Shown here one piece after another: positions 17,592 to 25,552 of a stretch of 37,155 bases of DNA. The position numbers were made by a program, and so were the translations under genes. The stretch is from an uncultured Clostridia bacterium. GTDB taxonomy: Bacteria; Bacillota; Clostridia; Oscillospirales; Acutalibacteraceae. The notes below the pieces were generated by a model, which saw only the letters and a program-made list of their open reading frames with translations, searched no databases and was not told the origin of the DNA. Location: the NCBI GenBank assembly GCA_947585965.1, contig CANPXK010000019.1:1-37155 (forward strand), in the 5' to 3' direction. Every line of letters begins with the position of its first letter. Position 1 is the stretch's first letter.

Positions 17592-17603
17592 GAGTGAGCT
17601 TTT

Positions 17604-18728
17604 ATGAGAATACTTTTTGCGGGCGGGGGAACAGCCGGACATATAAATCCCGCACTTGCAATAGCGGGCTATGTAAGGGAAAGACAACCGGATGCCGAGA
17701 TACTTTATGTTGGGAAAACAGGCGGAATGGAGGAAAGACTTGTTCCGCAGGCAGGCTTTGAATTCAGGGGAATCAATGTCCAGGGCTTTAGCAGAAAGCT
17801 TACGCCCAAGGGAATAAAGGATAATATAGTAACCGTAAAAAAGGCAATAACCGGCGGAAGAGCTGCCAAGAGGATAATCAGGGAATTTAAACCCGATATA
17901 TGTGTAGGAACGGGCGGATATGTCAGCGGACCTGTTCTCAGGGCAGCGGCAAAGCTCGGAATACCAACGATCATACATGAGCAGAATGCCTTTCCCGGGG
18001 TAACAAATAAGATGCTTTCAAAACACGCCGACAGGGTTATGCTCGCAATGCCCGCCGCCGAAAAGCATTTCAAGGGCAGTCCGAAATTTGTTATAACCGG
18101 CAATCCCGTCAGAGGGGAAATACAAACCGCAGACAGGGAAGCAAGCCGTAAGGAACTCGGACTTGACGAAAGACCTGTTATTCTTTCTTTTGGCGGAAGT
18201 CTCGGAGCGAGAATTATAAATGAATCGCTTGCGGATATAATAGCAAGAAGTGCAAAGGACGGGAGATATCAGCATATTCATGCATATGGTCAGTATGGAA
18301 AATGGTTTCCCGATCTTCTCAGGGAAAAAGGTGTGGATCTCGAAAAAGCAAAAAATCTTGACATAAGGGAGTATATAAATAATATGCCTGTCTGTCTTGC
18401 CGCAGCCGATGTTGTGGTGTCAAGGGCAGGAGCAATCACTCTCAGTGAAATTCAGGTAAAGGGTAAGCCTGCCGTGCTTATCCCGTCACCGAATGTGGCG
18501 GAAAATCATCAGTTCCATAATGCAATGGCACTCGTTGAAAAAAATGCCGCAGTAATGATTGAGGAAAAGGATCTCACTCCCGAAAGACTTACGGAAGAAA
18601 TAGATAAGCTTGCTTCGGATCCCGAGCGGCTGAGGGAATATTCTTCCAATGCCCGTAAAATGGCTGTGAGTGATGCCGTAAAAAGGATATATGCGGTAAT
18701 AGTCGAGGTTATTGCATCGGGGAAGTAA
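17604..18728 (+). CDS. murG: UDP-GlcNAc:lipid I N-acetylglucosaminyltransferase
   Basis: Peripheral membrane GT28-family enzyme of 374 residues that adds GlcNAc to lipid I to make lipid II. N-terminal domain begins 'FAGGGTAGHINPALAIA' with the G-rich loop at about 6-14. Further motifs: 'GTGGYVSGPVLRAA' near residue 105, 'IHEQNAFPGVTNKML' near 126, 'LSFGGSLGARIINE' near 192 and the donor-binding 'VVSRAGAITLSEIQVKGKPAVLIP' near 270 with 'ENHQFHNA' after it. Full length. Starts 12 bp after ftsW. Confidence 0.97.
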   Translation: MRILFAGGGTAGHINPALAIAGYVRERQPDAEILYVGKTGGMEERLVPQAGFEFRGINVQGFSRKLTPKGIKDNIVTVKKAITGGRAAKRIIREFKPDICVGTGGYVSGPVLRAAAKLGIPTIIHEQNAFPGVTNKMLSKHADRVMLAMPAAEKHFKGSPKFVITGNPVRGEIQTADREASRKELGLDERPVILSFGGSLGARIINESLADIIARSAKDGRYQHIHAYGQYGKWFPDLLREKGVDLEKAKNLDIREYINNMPVCLAAADVVVSRAGAITLSEIQVKGKPAVLIPSPNVAENHQFHNAMALVEKNAAVMIEEKDLTPERLTEEIDKLASDPERLREYSSNARKMAVSDAVKRIYAVIVEVIASGK

Positions 18729-18773
18729 TGAATAGATTTTGTGAAGAAATAAAGCCTCAACGGAGGAATCAAA

Positions 18774-20450
18774 ATGAATAATAATTCCGGGGGCGGAAGT
18801 AAGAGACGTCCGCCGAGCGGCAGGGGCGACCCGAATATCCGAAAACCTGCCGCTTCATCAAAAAGTAATAAGCAGGTGCAGCGACCGACACCTTCTCCCA
18901 CCGGCAGAGCGGGAAAAAGCAAAGAAACAACGACTGCTGCACGGAACAGGAATATAAATGCGGATTCGGGCAGCAGAACCCGGAACCGCCCTGAAAATCC
19001 GGGAAGCGATAGGTCCGGGGCCGGGAAAAAAGCTTTTTCCAAAAGCAAAACCGTACAAAAGGAAAAGGCTGCCGCAAGACATGGGAAATCTTCTCCCGAA
19101 GCGGGAAAGAAGTCTTCTCCGAAGCAAAATAGAGCGGTCGATGCCGAAAAGATACCCGTGCCGAAGCTGATAACACCTCCCAAGGAGCCTGTCAATCCTT
19201 ACATAAAAAAAATGCGCAGGGTCTTGTTGGGGACAGTTACATTGCTTATCCTTATTGCGATATGCGTGGGTTTGTCACTGACGGTGTTTTTTAAGATTGA
19301 CGAAATTACGGTTGAGGGAAAAACACGATATGATGAAGAGGATATAATAGCTGCCTCATTGATAAATAAGGGGGATAATTTACTCTTATGTGATACCTCA
19401 CAGGGAGTGGCAAAAATACAGAGCAAATTTTCCTACATAGAAGAGGTTGAAATCAATAAAAAGCTTTTTAACAAAGTCAATATTGTTGTTACCGAAGCGA
19501 AGCCTGCTTCCGCTGTTGAGTATAACGGCAAATATATTATTCTCAGCAAAAGCGGAAAAATTATTGATATAATCGGTGAGAATAAATATGGTGAGAACAA
19601 ATATAAGGATATACCGGAAATACTCGGGGCAAATCTGAAAAACGTCAGGCTTTCTTCAAAAATACAATATAAAGACAACAATATGAAAAAATATATTGAC
19701 AGGATTATTGAAAATGTAAGTAAATACAAGATTGCCGATGTAAAGACGATAGATATTTCCGATACCTCATCAATAAAGCTTATTAAAAGCGGCGGTTTTA
19801 CCATAATTATAGGAAACTTTGAAAATATAGAATATAAGCTTCGGAGTGCGGCGGATATACTTTCAAAGAATGTGAGAGAAAATTCTAAAGGAACTCTTGA
19901 TGTATCGCTTGCTTCAGCGGACGGCGGAAAGTCATATCTTAAGCTTGGATATGAGGACAGCAAGGTAAGCTCGGCTCCCGCAAAGGAAAACAGCAGTAAT
20001 AAGCAGGTCAGCAAGGTAAAGGATGACAGCGATAATGAATCCTCTGCCGAGCCTGAGGAGAGTTCGGAGGAATCGGTCGGCGAGGAGACCTCTGTCAGTG
20101 AAGAGGATGATTATACCGATGATACAGACATGGGTGATGGTTATACGGATGATTACACCGATGATACCTACACGGATGACGGTTATACGGATGATTATAC
20201 CGATGATACCTATACCGATGACGGTTATACGGATGATTATACCGATGATACCTATACCGATGACGGTTACACTGATGATTATACCGATGATACCTATACC
20301 GATGACGGTTATACGGATGATTACACCGATGATACCTACACGGATGACGGTTATACGGATGATTACACCGATGATACCTACACCGATGACGGTTACACGG
20401 ATGATTATTATACCGATGATGGCTATACGGATGATACATATTATGCATAG
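18774..20450 (+). CDS. ftsQ: FtsQ/DivIB-type division protein with repetitive acidic tail
   Basis: Bitopic divisome protein of 558 residues, about twice the usual length. Residues 1-145 are a basic, disordered cytoplasmic tail rich in Ser, Lys, Arg and Pro. One membrane helix lies at about 151-173. A POTRA domain follows at about 174-245 ('KIDEITVEGKTRYDEEDI'), then the beta domain to about 400. From about 410 there is an acidic linker, and residues about 456-539 hold six perfect copies of GYTDDYTDDTYTDD, then two shorter units to the end. The tail should face outside. POTRA, topology and position between murG and ftsZ support FtsQ/DivIB; the tail is not part of the family. A gene with no homology in its tail may serve surface exposure or binding, but that is speculation. 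Confidence 0.88.
   Translation: MNNNSGGGSKRRPPSGRGDPNIRKPAASSKSNKQVQRPTPSPTGRAGKSKETTTAARNRNINADSGSRTRNRPENPGSDRSGAGKKAFSKSKTVQKEKAAARHGKSSPEAGKKSSPKQNRAVDAEKIPVPKLITPPKEPVNPYIKKMRRVLLGTVTLLILIAICVGLSLTVFFKIDEITVEGKTRYDEEDIIAASLINKGDNLLLCDTSQGVAKIQSKFSYIEEVEINKKLFNKVNIVVTEAKPASAVEYNGKYIILSKSGKIIDIIGENKYGENKYKDIPEILGANLKNVRLSSKIQYKDNNMKKYIDRIIENVSKYKIADVKTIDISDTSSIKLIKSGGFTIIIGNFENIEYKLRSAADILSKNVRENSKGTLDVSLASADGGKSYLKLGYEDSKVSSAPAKENSSNKQVSKVKDDSDNESSAEPEESSEESVGEETSVSEEDDYTDDTDMGDGYTDDYTDDTYTDDGYTDDYTDDTYTDDGYTDDYTDDTYTDDGYTDDYTDDTYTDDGYTDDYTDDTYTDDGYTDDYTDDTYTDDGYTDDYYTDDGYTDDTYYA
20139..20390 (+). repeat. Six 42-bp tandem repeats inside ftsQ
   Basis: Units start at 20139, 20181, 20223, 20265, 20307 and 20349. 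Each encodes GYTDDYTDDTYTDD. The DNA copies differ only at third codon positions (TAT/TAC, ACG/ACC/ACT), so every difference is silent. Two degenerate units follow (20391-20420 and 20421-20450). The period is a multiple of three, so copy-number change would preserve the frame. Confidence 0.95.
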
Positions 20451-20459
20451 CAGGCTTTT

Positions 20460-20488
20460 TGCACAAAAAAACAATTTGTTTTTGTGCA
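20460..20488 (+). terminator. Hairpin after ftsQ
   Basis: TGCACAAAAA (20460-20469) pairs perfectly with TTTTTGTGCA (20479-20488). It sits 10 nt after the ftsQ stop. No T-run follows, so it may only slow or process transcription into ftsZ. Confidence 0.4.
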
Positions 20489-20534
20489 GGATGAATTAAT
20501 AATGATAAATATGGCGAAAATTATCGCTTAGATA

Positions 20535-20563
20535 TTGAAATTATAAGCGAAAAGTGGTAAATT
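20535..20563 (+). promoter_or_regulatory. Possible ftsZ promoter
   Basis: TTGAAA (20535-20540), 17 bp, TAAATT (20558-20563). The long 204-bp gap after ftsQ, with a hairpin, makes a separate ftsZ promoter plausible; the -10 match is moderate. Confidence 0.4.
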
Positions 20564-20654
20564 AGTATGTAGTTGTAAAAATTATAAGGGGTATGAATGC
20601 CGACTTTGCTTTTTGCAATTATATGCGGAGATTAATCTGAAGGGAGTTTAATAA

Positions 20655-21986
20655 ATGCCTTACGAATTTGAAAATAACGAGATCGACAATATTGTCAACA
20701 TTAAAGTAGTTGGTGTAGGCGGAGGCGGAGGAAACGCTATCGACCGAATGGTTGATTATGTGACAGGTGTGGAGTTTATTTCTATAAACACCGACCGTCA
20801 GGCACTTAACCGCTCAAAGGCAACACAGAAGATGCAGATCGGTGAGAAGATTACCCATGGAAAGGGAGCAGGCTCAAAGCCTGAGGTAGGAGAAAAGGCT
20901 GCCGAGGAAAGTAAGGAGCAGATCGCCGAGGTTCTTAAGGGTACCGATATGGTATTTATAACCGCGGGTATGGGCGGCGGTACCGGCACGGGTGCGGCAC
21001 CTATAGTTGCAGAGGTTGCCAAGGAAATGGGAATTCTTACCGTGGGAATAGTAACAACACCGTTCCTTTTTGAAGGTAAACGCAGAATGGAACAAGCTGA
21101 GGGAGGTATCTCAAAGCTCAAGCAGCACGTGGATTCTCTTATCGTTATTCCTAACGAAAGACTTAAGCATATCAGTGAGGAAAAGATAACACTTCAGAAT
21201 GCGTTTTTTGCTGCTGATGATGTTCTTCGTCAGGGCGTACAGAGCATAACCGACCTTATAGTGATTCCCGGTCTTGTTAATCTTGACTTTGCAGATGTTA
21301 CCTCGGTTATGAAAGATGCAGGCTACGCTCTTATGGGAGTCGGTGTCGCTTCCGGTAAAGATAAGGCTAAGATTGCGGCTCAGAACGCTATTTCAAGTCC
21401 GCTTTTGGGAACCTCTATTCAGGGTGCTAAGGGTCTTATTGTTAATATTAAGGCTTCGGCTGATATCGGACTTGATGAAATTCAGGAAGCTTCGACAATG
21501 ATTTCCGAGCAGGCAGACGAAAACGCTATAATTATCTGGGGTGCTGCCCTTGACGATGAGATGGAGGATGCTATCAGCGTTATTGTTATTGCGACAGGCT
21601 TCCCGACCACCGACAGCTATGCTCCTATAGGCAAAAAGGACGATAAGAAGCCCGTTTCACAGTTTCAGTACGGCAGTCCGGCTGTAAGAAATGAGCCGTC
21701 CCGTTTTGGTGCGGTTACAAGACCGCAGGATAAGACAACTCAGCAGACAAGACAACAGCCGAGCTATAATCCTTTTGCTCCGCAGCCGCAGCCGTCACAG
21801 CCGGCTCAGACATATCCCAATGCGAATACTGCTGCTTCATATCCTAATGCTGCTACAACATATCCGAATGCCAATACAACGATGCCGACTCAGCAGCCGC
21901 GTCCCACACAGCAGCAGAAAGTGGAAACAAATGGCGATTCCGATGATTCCTATATGGATATAATTTCTCTTTTCAATAATAAATGA
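20655..21986 (+). CDS. ftsZ: Cell division protein FtsZ
   Basis: Tubulin-like GTPase of 443 residues that polymerises into the division ring. The GTP-binding domain shows '[13 protein letters not shown]' (about 20-32), the tubulin signature GGGTGTG at 107-113, '[15 protein letters not shown]' near 133 and 'VIPNERL' near 158. The T7 loop region '[22 protein letters not shown]' near 210 is intact. After about residue 320 comes a long Gln/Pro/Asn-rich linker with a local repeat (YPNANT / YPNAAT), then a terminal peptide '[11 protein letters not shown]' that corresponds to the FtsZ C-terminal docking peptide. Ribosome site GAAGGGAG. ftsA is not adjacent. Confidence 0.98.
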   Translation: MPYEFENNEIDNIVNIKVVGVGGGGGNAIDRMVDYVTGVEFISINTDRQALNRSKATQKMQIGEKITHGKGAGSKPEVGEKAAEESKEQIAEVLKGTDMVFITAGMGGGTGTGAAPIVAEVAKEMGILTVGIVTTPFLFEGKRRMEQAEGGISKLKQHVDSLIVIPNERLKHISEEKITLQNAFFAADDVLRQGVQSITDLIVIPGLVNLDFADVTSVMKDAGYALMGVGVASGKDKAKIAAQNAISSPLLGTSIQGAKGLIVNIKASADIGLDEIQEASTMISEQADENAIIIWGAALDDEMEDAISVIVIATGFPTTDSYAPIGKKDDKKPVSQFQYGSPAVRNEPSRFGAVTRPQDKTTQQTRQQPSYNPFAPQPQPSQPAQTYPNANTAASYPNAATTYPNANTTMPTQQPRPTQQQKVETNGDSDDSYMDIISLFNNK

Positions 21987-21991
21987 TTTTT

Positions 21992-22021
21992 AAGCCTGTC
22001 GTTTTCGGCAGGCTTAATTTT
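21992..22021 (+). terminator. Intrinsic terminator after ftsZ
   Basis: AAGCCTG (21992-21998) and CAGGCTT (22009-22015) form a stem followed by AATTTT. It closes the dcw cluster before pyrB. Confidence 0.8.
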
Positions 22022-22121
22022 CGGCTGTATTTATAAAACTTTAAAGTTATATGAATGCTTCGATTGTTACAGACAGGGTAAACGGAATTAATACTGAAAA
22101 TAACTGAAAGGTGATTAATGT

Positions 22122-23195
22122 ATGAAAAACAGACACGTTGTGGATTTGACGGATCTTTCCCACAGGGAGCTCATGGATATAATTAAGCTTGCAAATGATA
22201 TAAAATCCGAACCGGAAAATTATCTTGACGCCTGTAGAGGTAAGATACTTGCAACACTTTTTTATGAACCGTCAACAAGGACACAGATGTCCTTTCAGAC
22301 GGCAATGCTGCGTCTGGGCGGAAGAATAATAGGATTTGATAATCCGCAGAATTCATCCGTTGCAAAGGGTGAAAATCTTAAGGATACGATCAGCGTTATA
22401 GGCGGATATGCCGATATCATTGCAATACGCCACCCTGACGAGGGAACGGCTGCAGCGGCGGCTATGTATTCACCTGTACCGGTTATAAATGCAGGGGATG
22501 GGGGACATCTTCATCCGACACAGACACTAACAGATGTGATAACACTGTATAATGAAATGGGCAGACTGGATAATCTTTGCATAGGACTTTGCGGTGATTT
22601 GAAAAACGGAAGAACAGTACATTCGCTGATAAAAACCATGTCAACCTTTAAGAGAAACAAATTTGTTCTGATATCAACACCGGAGCTTTCCGTGCCGCAG
22701 TATATCAAGGATGTGATAAACGCATCAGAATGTGATTATACCGAGGTTACGAGTCTTGTCGAGGCAATGCCGGAGCTTGATGTGCTTTATATGACAAGAA
22801 TACAAAGGGAGCGTTTTTCAAGTGAGGAGGAATATCGTAAACAAAACGGGGTATTCGTTCTTGATAAGGAAAAGCTTAAATATGCGAAAAGGACAATGAG
22901 AATACTTCACCCGCTTCCGAGGGTTGATGAGATAGATGTGGAGGTAGACTATGACGAAAGGTCAAAATATTACATACAGACAGTTTACGGAATGTACGGA
23001 CGAATGGCACTTATGCTTACGATGCTTCACGGCAGTGAAAAGGCATTTGCTCCAAGGGTGATGGCAACGCATCCTTTCCGCTGCTCCAATCCGAGGTGCA
23101 TAACCCGGAAGGAAAAATATCTTCCTTCGGTATTTACTGAAGCAGGCGGTGATATGCTGCTGTGTAAATACTGTGACGGCAGGACGCTGATTTAA
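22122..23195 (+). CDS. pyrB: Aspartate carbamoyltransferase fused to a PyrI-type zinc domain
   Basis: Catalyses carbamoyl phosphate plus aspartate to carbamoyl aspartate in pyrimidine synthesis. Residues 1-310 are a complete PyrB: 'FYEPSTRTQMSF' (carbamoyl-phosphate loop, STRT at 51-54), 'SSVAKGENLKDT' (78-89, the loop with the catalytic Lys), 'RHPDEG', 'HPTQTLTD', 'MTRIQRERF' and 'HPLPRVDEI'. Residues about 315-357 add a C-x4-C-x21-C-x2-C module (C321, C326, C348, C351; 'CSNPRCIT', 'CKYCD') that matches the zinc domain of the regulatory chain PyrI, whose spacing in E. coli is C-x4-C-x23-C-x2-C. The allosteric nucleotide-binding domain of PyrI is missing. Normal PyrB is about 305-310 residues. 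The fused module probably stabilises the assembly. Confidence 0.95.
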   Translation: MKNRHVVDLTDLSHRELMDIIKLANDIKSEPENYLDACRGKILATLFYEPSTRTQMSFQTAMLRLGGRIIGFDNPQNSSVAKGENLKDTISVIGGYADIIAIRHPDEGTAAAAAMYSPVPVINAGDGGHLHPTQTLTDVITLYNEMGRLDNLCIGLCGDLKNGRTVHSLIKTMSTFKRNKFVLISTPELSVPQYIKDVINASECDYTEVTSLVEAMPELDVLYMTRIQRERFSSEEEYRKQNGVFVLDKEKLKYAKRTMRILHPLPRVDEIDVEVDYDERSKYYIQTVYGMYGRMALMLTMLHGSEKAFAPRVMATHPFRCSNPRCITRKEKYLPSVFTEAGGDMLLCKYCDGRTLI

Positions 23196-23237
23196 AATGC
23201 GGATGCTTTGCAAATTATAGAGATGACGGAAATACAC

Positions 23238-23266
23238 TTGATAAAATCCGTTTTTTGTGTTAGAAT
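23238..23266 (+). promoter_or_regulatory. Promoter of the YebC-family gene
   Basis: TTGATA (23238-23243), 17-bp spacer, TAGAAT (23261-23266). The predicted transcript start is about 30 nt before the ATG, leaving room for the CAGGAGGAATT ribosome site. Confidence 0.7.
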
Positions 23267-23301
23267 AATAAGCGAAATTATATACAGGAGGAATTCTTTA
23301 T

Positions 23302-24045
23302 ATGTCAGGACATTCAAAATGGAGTACAATAAAGAGAAAAAAGGAAAAGACAGACGGAGCAAGGGCCAAGGTATTTACAAAGATAGGAAGGGAGCTTGCA
23401 GTTGCAGTCCGTGAGGGCGGCGGAGCGGATCCGGCATCAAATTCCAAGCTGCGTGAATGTATAGCAAAAGCAAAGGCAAACAATGTTCCTAATGACAATA
23501 TTGAGCGTATCATAAAAAAAGCCGCAGGAAGTGCCGATGGTGACAATTATGAAAATATAACCTATGAAGGCTACGGTCCGTGCGGTATTGCGGTTATAGT
23601 TGAAACACTTACCGATAACCGTAACCGTACCGCAGGAGATATCCGTCATTACTTTGATAAATTCGGGGGAAACCTCGGAACACAGGGCTGTGTATCCTTT
23701 ATGTTCAGTCAGAAAGGTCTTCTGATAATTGAAAAAGAAGATAATGATGAAGATAAGGTGATGGAGGATGCACTTGAGGCGGGAGCTTCGGATTTCAATG
23801 CAGAGAGTGATGATGTGTATGAGATTTATACCGAGCCTGAGGATTTCGGGGGAGTTATGGAGGCACTCACGGAAAAAGGATATGAGTTTGTTTCAGCCGA
23901 TGTTTCAATGATACCGTCAACCTACACAAAGATTGAGGACGAGGAAGCGGCTGTCAGGATGCAGAAGCTTCTTGATATGCTTGATGATAACGATGATGTT
24001 CAGAATGTATATCATAACTGGGATATGCCTGATGCAGATGAATAA
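23302..24045 (+). CDS. YebC/PmpR family protein
   Basis: Protein of 247 residues, full length for the family. N-terminal '[32 protein letters not shown]' is diagnostic; further motifs are '[14 protein letters not shown]' and '[23 protein letters not shown]'. It ends in the acidic '[15 protein letters not shown]'. Members were described as DNA-binding regulators, and some have more recently been linked to relief of ribosome stalling at proline-rich stretches. An EF-P gene, the classic factor for that problem, lies about 4 kb downstream. It has its own promoter and a strong terminator. Confidence 0.95.
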   Translation: MSGHSKWSTIKRKKEKTDGARAKVFTKIGRELAVAVREGGGADPASNSKLRECIAKAKANNVPNDNIERIIKKAAGSADGDNYENITYEGYGPCGIAVIVETLTDNRNRTAGDIRHYFDKFGGNLGTQGCVSFMFSQKGLLIIEKEDNDEDKVMEDALEAGASDFNAESDDVYEIYTEPEDFGGVMEALTEKGYEFVSADVSMIPSTYTKIEDEEAAVRMQKLLDMLDDNDDVQNVYHNWDMPDADE

Positions 24046-24064
24046 TAAATTATAAGATGAATTC

Positions 24065-24118
24065 AAAAAAGGTGTTATCGTATCGGAACCTTTAGGTTCG
24101 TAGAGATAACACCTTTTT
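24065..24118. terminator. Strong bidirectional terminator
   Basis: A perfect stem of about 14 bp (AAAAAGGTGTTATC at 24066-24079, GATAACACCTTTTT at 24105-24118) with an inner AACCT/AGGTT hairpin. A-run and T-run flank it on either side, so it can end transcription of both the YebC gene (+) and the convergent lipoprotein gene (-). Confidence 0.9.
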
Positions 24119-24123
24119 GTATT

Positions 24124-24621
24124 TTAATCATTTCTGAAGCGTGTTTGAGCCTGAGCCGATAAATCAACAACAGCGGAATATATTTCCTCATATCTTTCTA
24201 TTATATCCTGACTGTCATGTTTATATAAGGAGTCATCCCCCGTGTCCTGTGAGGTACTGATAAGACTTTTCAGCCCTGATATTTCTGTCAGAGCTTCCTT
24301 GGCATTTGTTTTTAGCTCTTTATCTATATCATCATACCTTTCAGGAGCCTCAAGCTTAAGTATATTTGCGTAACACTCGGAAAGCTTATCGAGTATATCC
24401 GTACATTCCACAGCATCATCAGGACTCCTTGTGTCGAGATCATCCTTTATTTTGCGGAATTCTCTTGTAAGTCCTACAGCCTGCTGAACATTGCTGTTCA
24501 CATCTGAAACATAATTGCCTATACTGATACTGCTGTTGAAAGAACAGGCCGATAAAGATACGATAGCTAAGAGTAATATGACCGCAAAAGGTATTGTTCT
24601 TATATACTGTATGTTTTTCAT
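24124..24621 (-). CDS. Putative lipoprotein, function unknown
   Basis: Protein of 165 residues. It begins with a lipoprotein signal, hydrophobic 'PFAVILLLAIVSLSAC' with a lipobox LSAC and the lipid-bearing Cys near residue 26. The mature part is mostly helical and charged, with stretches such as 'LTREFRKIKDDLDTRSPDDA' and 'CTDILDKLSECYANILKLEAPERYDDIDKEL', suggesting a small helical bundle. I do not recognise the family. It starts 15 nt after the previous lipoprotein gene and shares its operon, ending at the bidirectional terminator. The protein is expected on the outer face of the membrane. Confidence 0.7.
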   Translation of the reverse strand: MKNIQYIRTIPFAVILLLAIVSLSACSFNSSISIGNYVSDVNSNVQQAVGLTREFRKIKDDLDTRSPDDAVECTDILDKLSECYANILKLEAPERYDDIDKELKTNAKEALTEISGLKSLISTSQDTGDDSLYKHDSQDIIERYEEIYSAVVDLSAQAQTRFRND

Positions 24622-24636
24622 ATAATTCTCCCGATA

Positions 24637-25449
24637 TTATAAACCGTATTGAGCAAGGTCGATCTCACCGTTGAGTTCATAAATCTGTTCAAGTAGTATG
24701 GCCGTTCTGCCCTTATAATAATTCATAACAGCAGCCTCTGCCGCAATAAGTCCCTCTGTTCCGGCTCCTTCGTCGGCTTCCGAATAAAAACTGCTTTCGA
24801 CATCGGCAAGACCGCCTGTCCATTCATCCTGTGACTGTATAAGCTTTTCGTGTTCATCCGGATTATCCTCAAGAATAACGTCAAGTTCAGCGAATACCTC
24901 ATCAACCTTGCTTTTCCATTTTGCGGAATAAGAAGCGGTGATCTGACGCATCTCACTGCTTGTTCCGGCATTTTGCTGCTCGGCGTCATATTCCTTGTCA
25001 AGGGCATTTTCAGAGAAAATTTCGTTGAATGTATCGTTTGATGTAAATACGGTTGCCGTATGGTAGTCCTCAACGATTTGTTCATCATCAAACTGATAAC
25101 CCTCATAGCTTATCTCTGCTGCCGAAGATTCTTCAGGCGTTTCAACATACGAGGACCCATCATCAGTATTATTGCTCTCATCTTCGCTTTCCTCAACGTA
25201 GGTATCTGATTCTTCATTTGCGGTGCTGTTATCCTTAGATTCCTCTGCGGGTGTATCGCTTGACTGCCCCGATTCCGATGTATCACCTATATCATTACCG
25301 TCGGAAATATCCTCCTGACTTTGCAGCTCAACCGCAGATCCGCCGGTTGAGCTTCCGGAGTCGTTATTATCTTTATATGCACAGCCGCCGGACAGTATGA
25401 GGGAGCCGAAAATTACCGCAATAAGAACCTTATTTATACGTTTGAACAT
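24637..25449 (-). CDS. Putative lipoprotein with an LprI-like C-terminal domain
   Basis: Protein of 270 residues. Signal with lipobox LSGGC (Cys near residue 23). Residues about 25-115 are a low-complexity linker rich in Ser, Asp, Glu and Gly. The C-terminal part (about 155-270) is helical with 'LDKEYDAEQQ', then 'VFAELDVILEDNPDEHEKLIQSQDEWTGGLADVESSF' and 'YYKGRTAILLEQIYEL'. This resembles the DUF1311/LprI lysozyme-inhibitor layout (an L..AQ..W motif followed by a 'T..R...L' helix), but the match is by eye. Ribosome site GGGAGGTTA. It is the first gene of a two-gene operon with the next lipoprotein. Confidence 0.65.
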   Translation of the reverse strand: MFKRINKVLIAVIFGSLILSGGCAYKDNNDSGSSTGGSAVELQSQEDISDGNDIGDTSESGQSSDTPAEESKDNSTANEESDTYVEESEDESNNTDDGSSYVETPEESSAAEISYEGYQFDDEQIVEDYHTATVFTSNDTFNEIFSENALDKEYDAEQQNAGTSSEMRQITASYSAKWKSKVDEVFAELDVILEDNPDEHEKLIQSQDEWTGGLADVESSFYSEADEGAGTEGLIAAEAAVMNYYKGRTAILLEQIYELNGEIDLAQYGL

Positions 25450-25480
25450 TTATATTTAACCTCCCTTATTTTGTACCCCT

Positions 25481-25509
25481 ATAATAACATATTCATCTGC
25501 TTTTTTCAA
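25481..25509 (-). promoter_or_regulatory. Promoter of the lipoprotein operon
   Basis: On the minus strand TTGAAA (25504-25509), 17-bp spacer, TATTAT (25481-25486), about 30 bp ahead of the ATG. Confidence 0.65.
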
Positions 25510-25552
25510 TAATCATTTATTTAAAATTATTACTCTTACAATAAACTGTATA

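Noticed and set aside
18509..19195. 228-residue minus-strand frame opposite murG/ftsQ
   Set aside because: It lies antisense to the basic Ser/Pro-rich start of ftsQ and the murG end; composition and lack of a ribosome site mark it as a shadow.
20139..20450. CRISPR-like array
   Set aside because: Units are contiguous without spacers and stay in the ftsQ reading frame.
19932..20474. 180-residue minus-strand frame rich in Ile, Val and Gly, and a long plus-strand frame (20023-20499) over the same area
   Set aside because: Both are shadows of the ftsQ tandem repeat read in other frames; their repetitiveness copies the 42-bp unit and there is no ribosome site.
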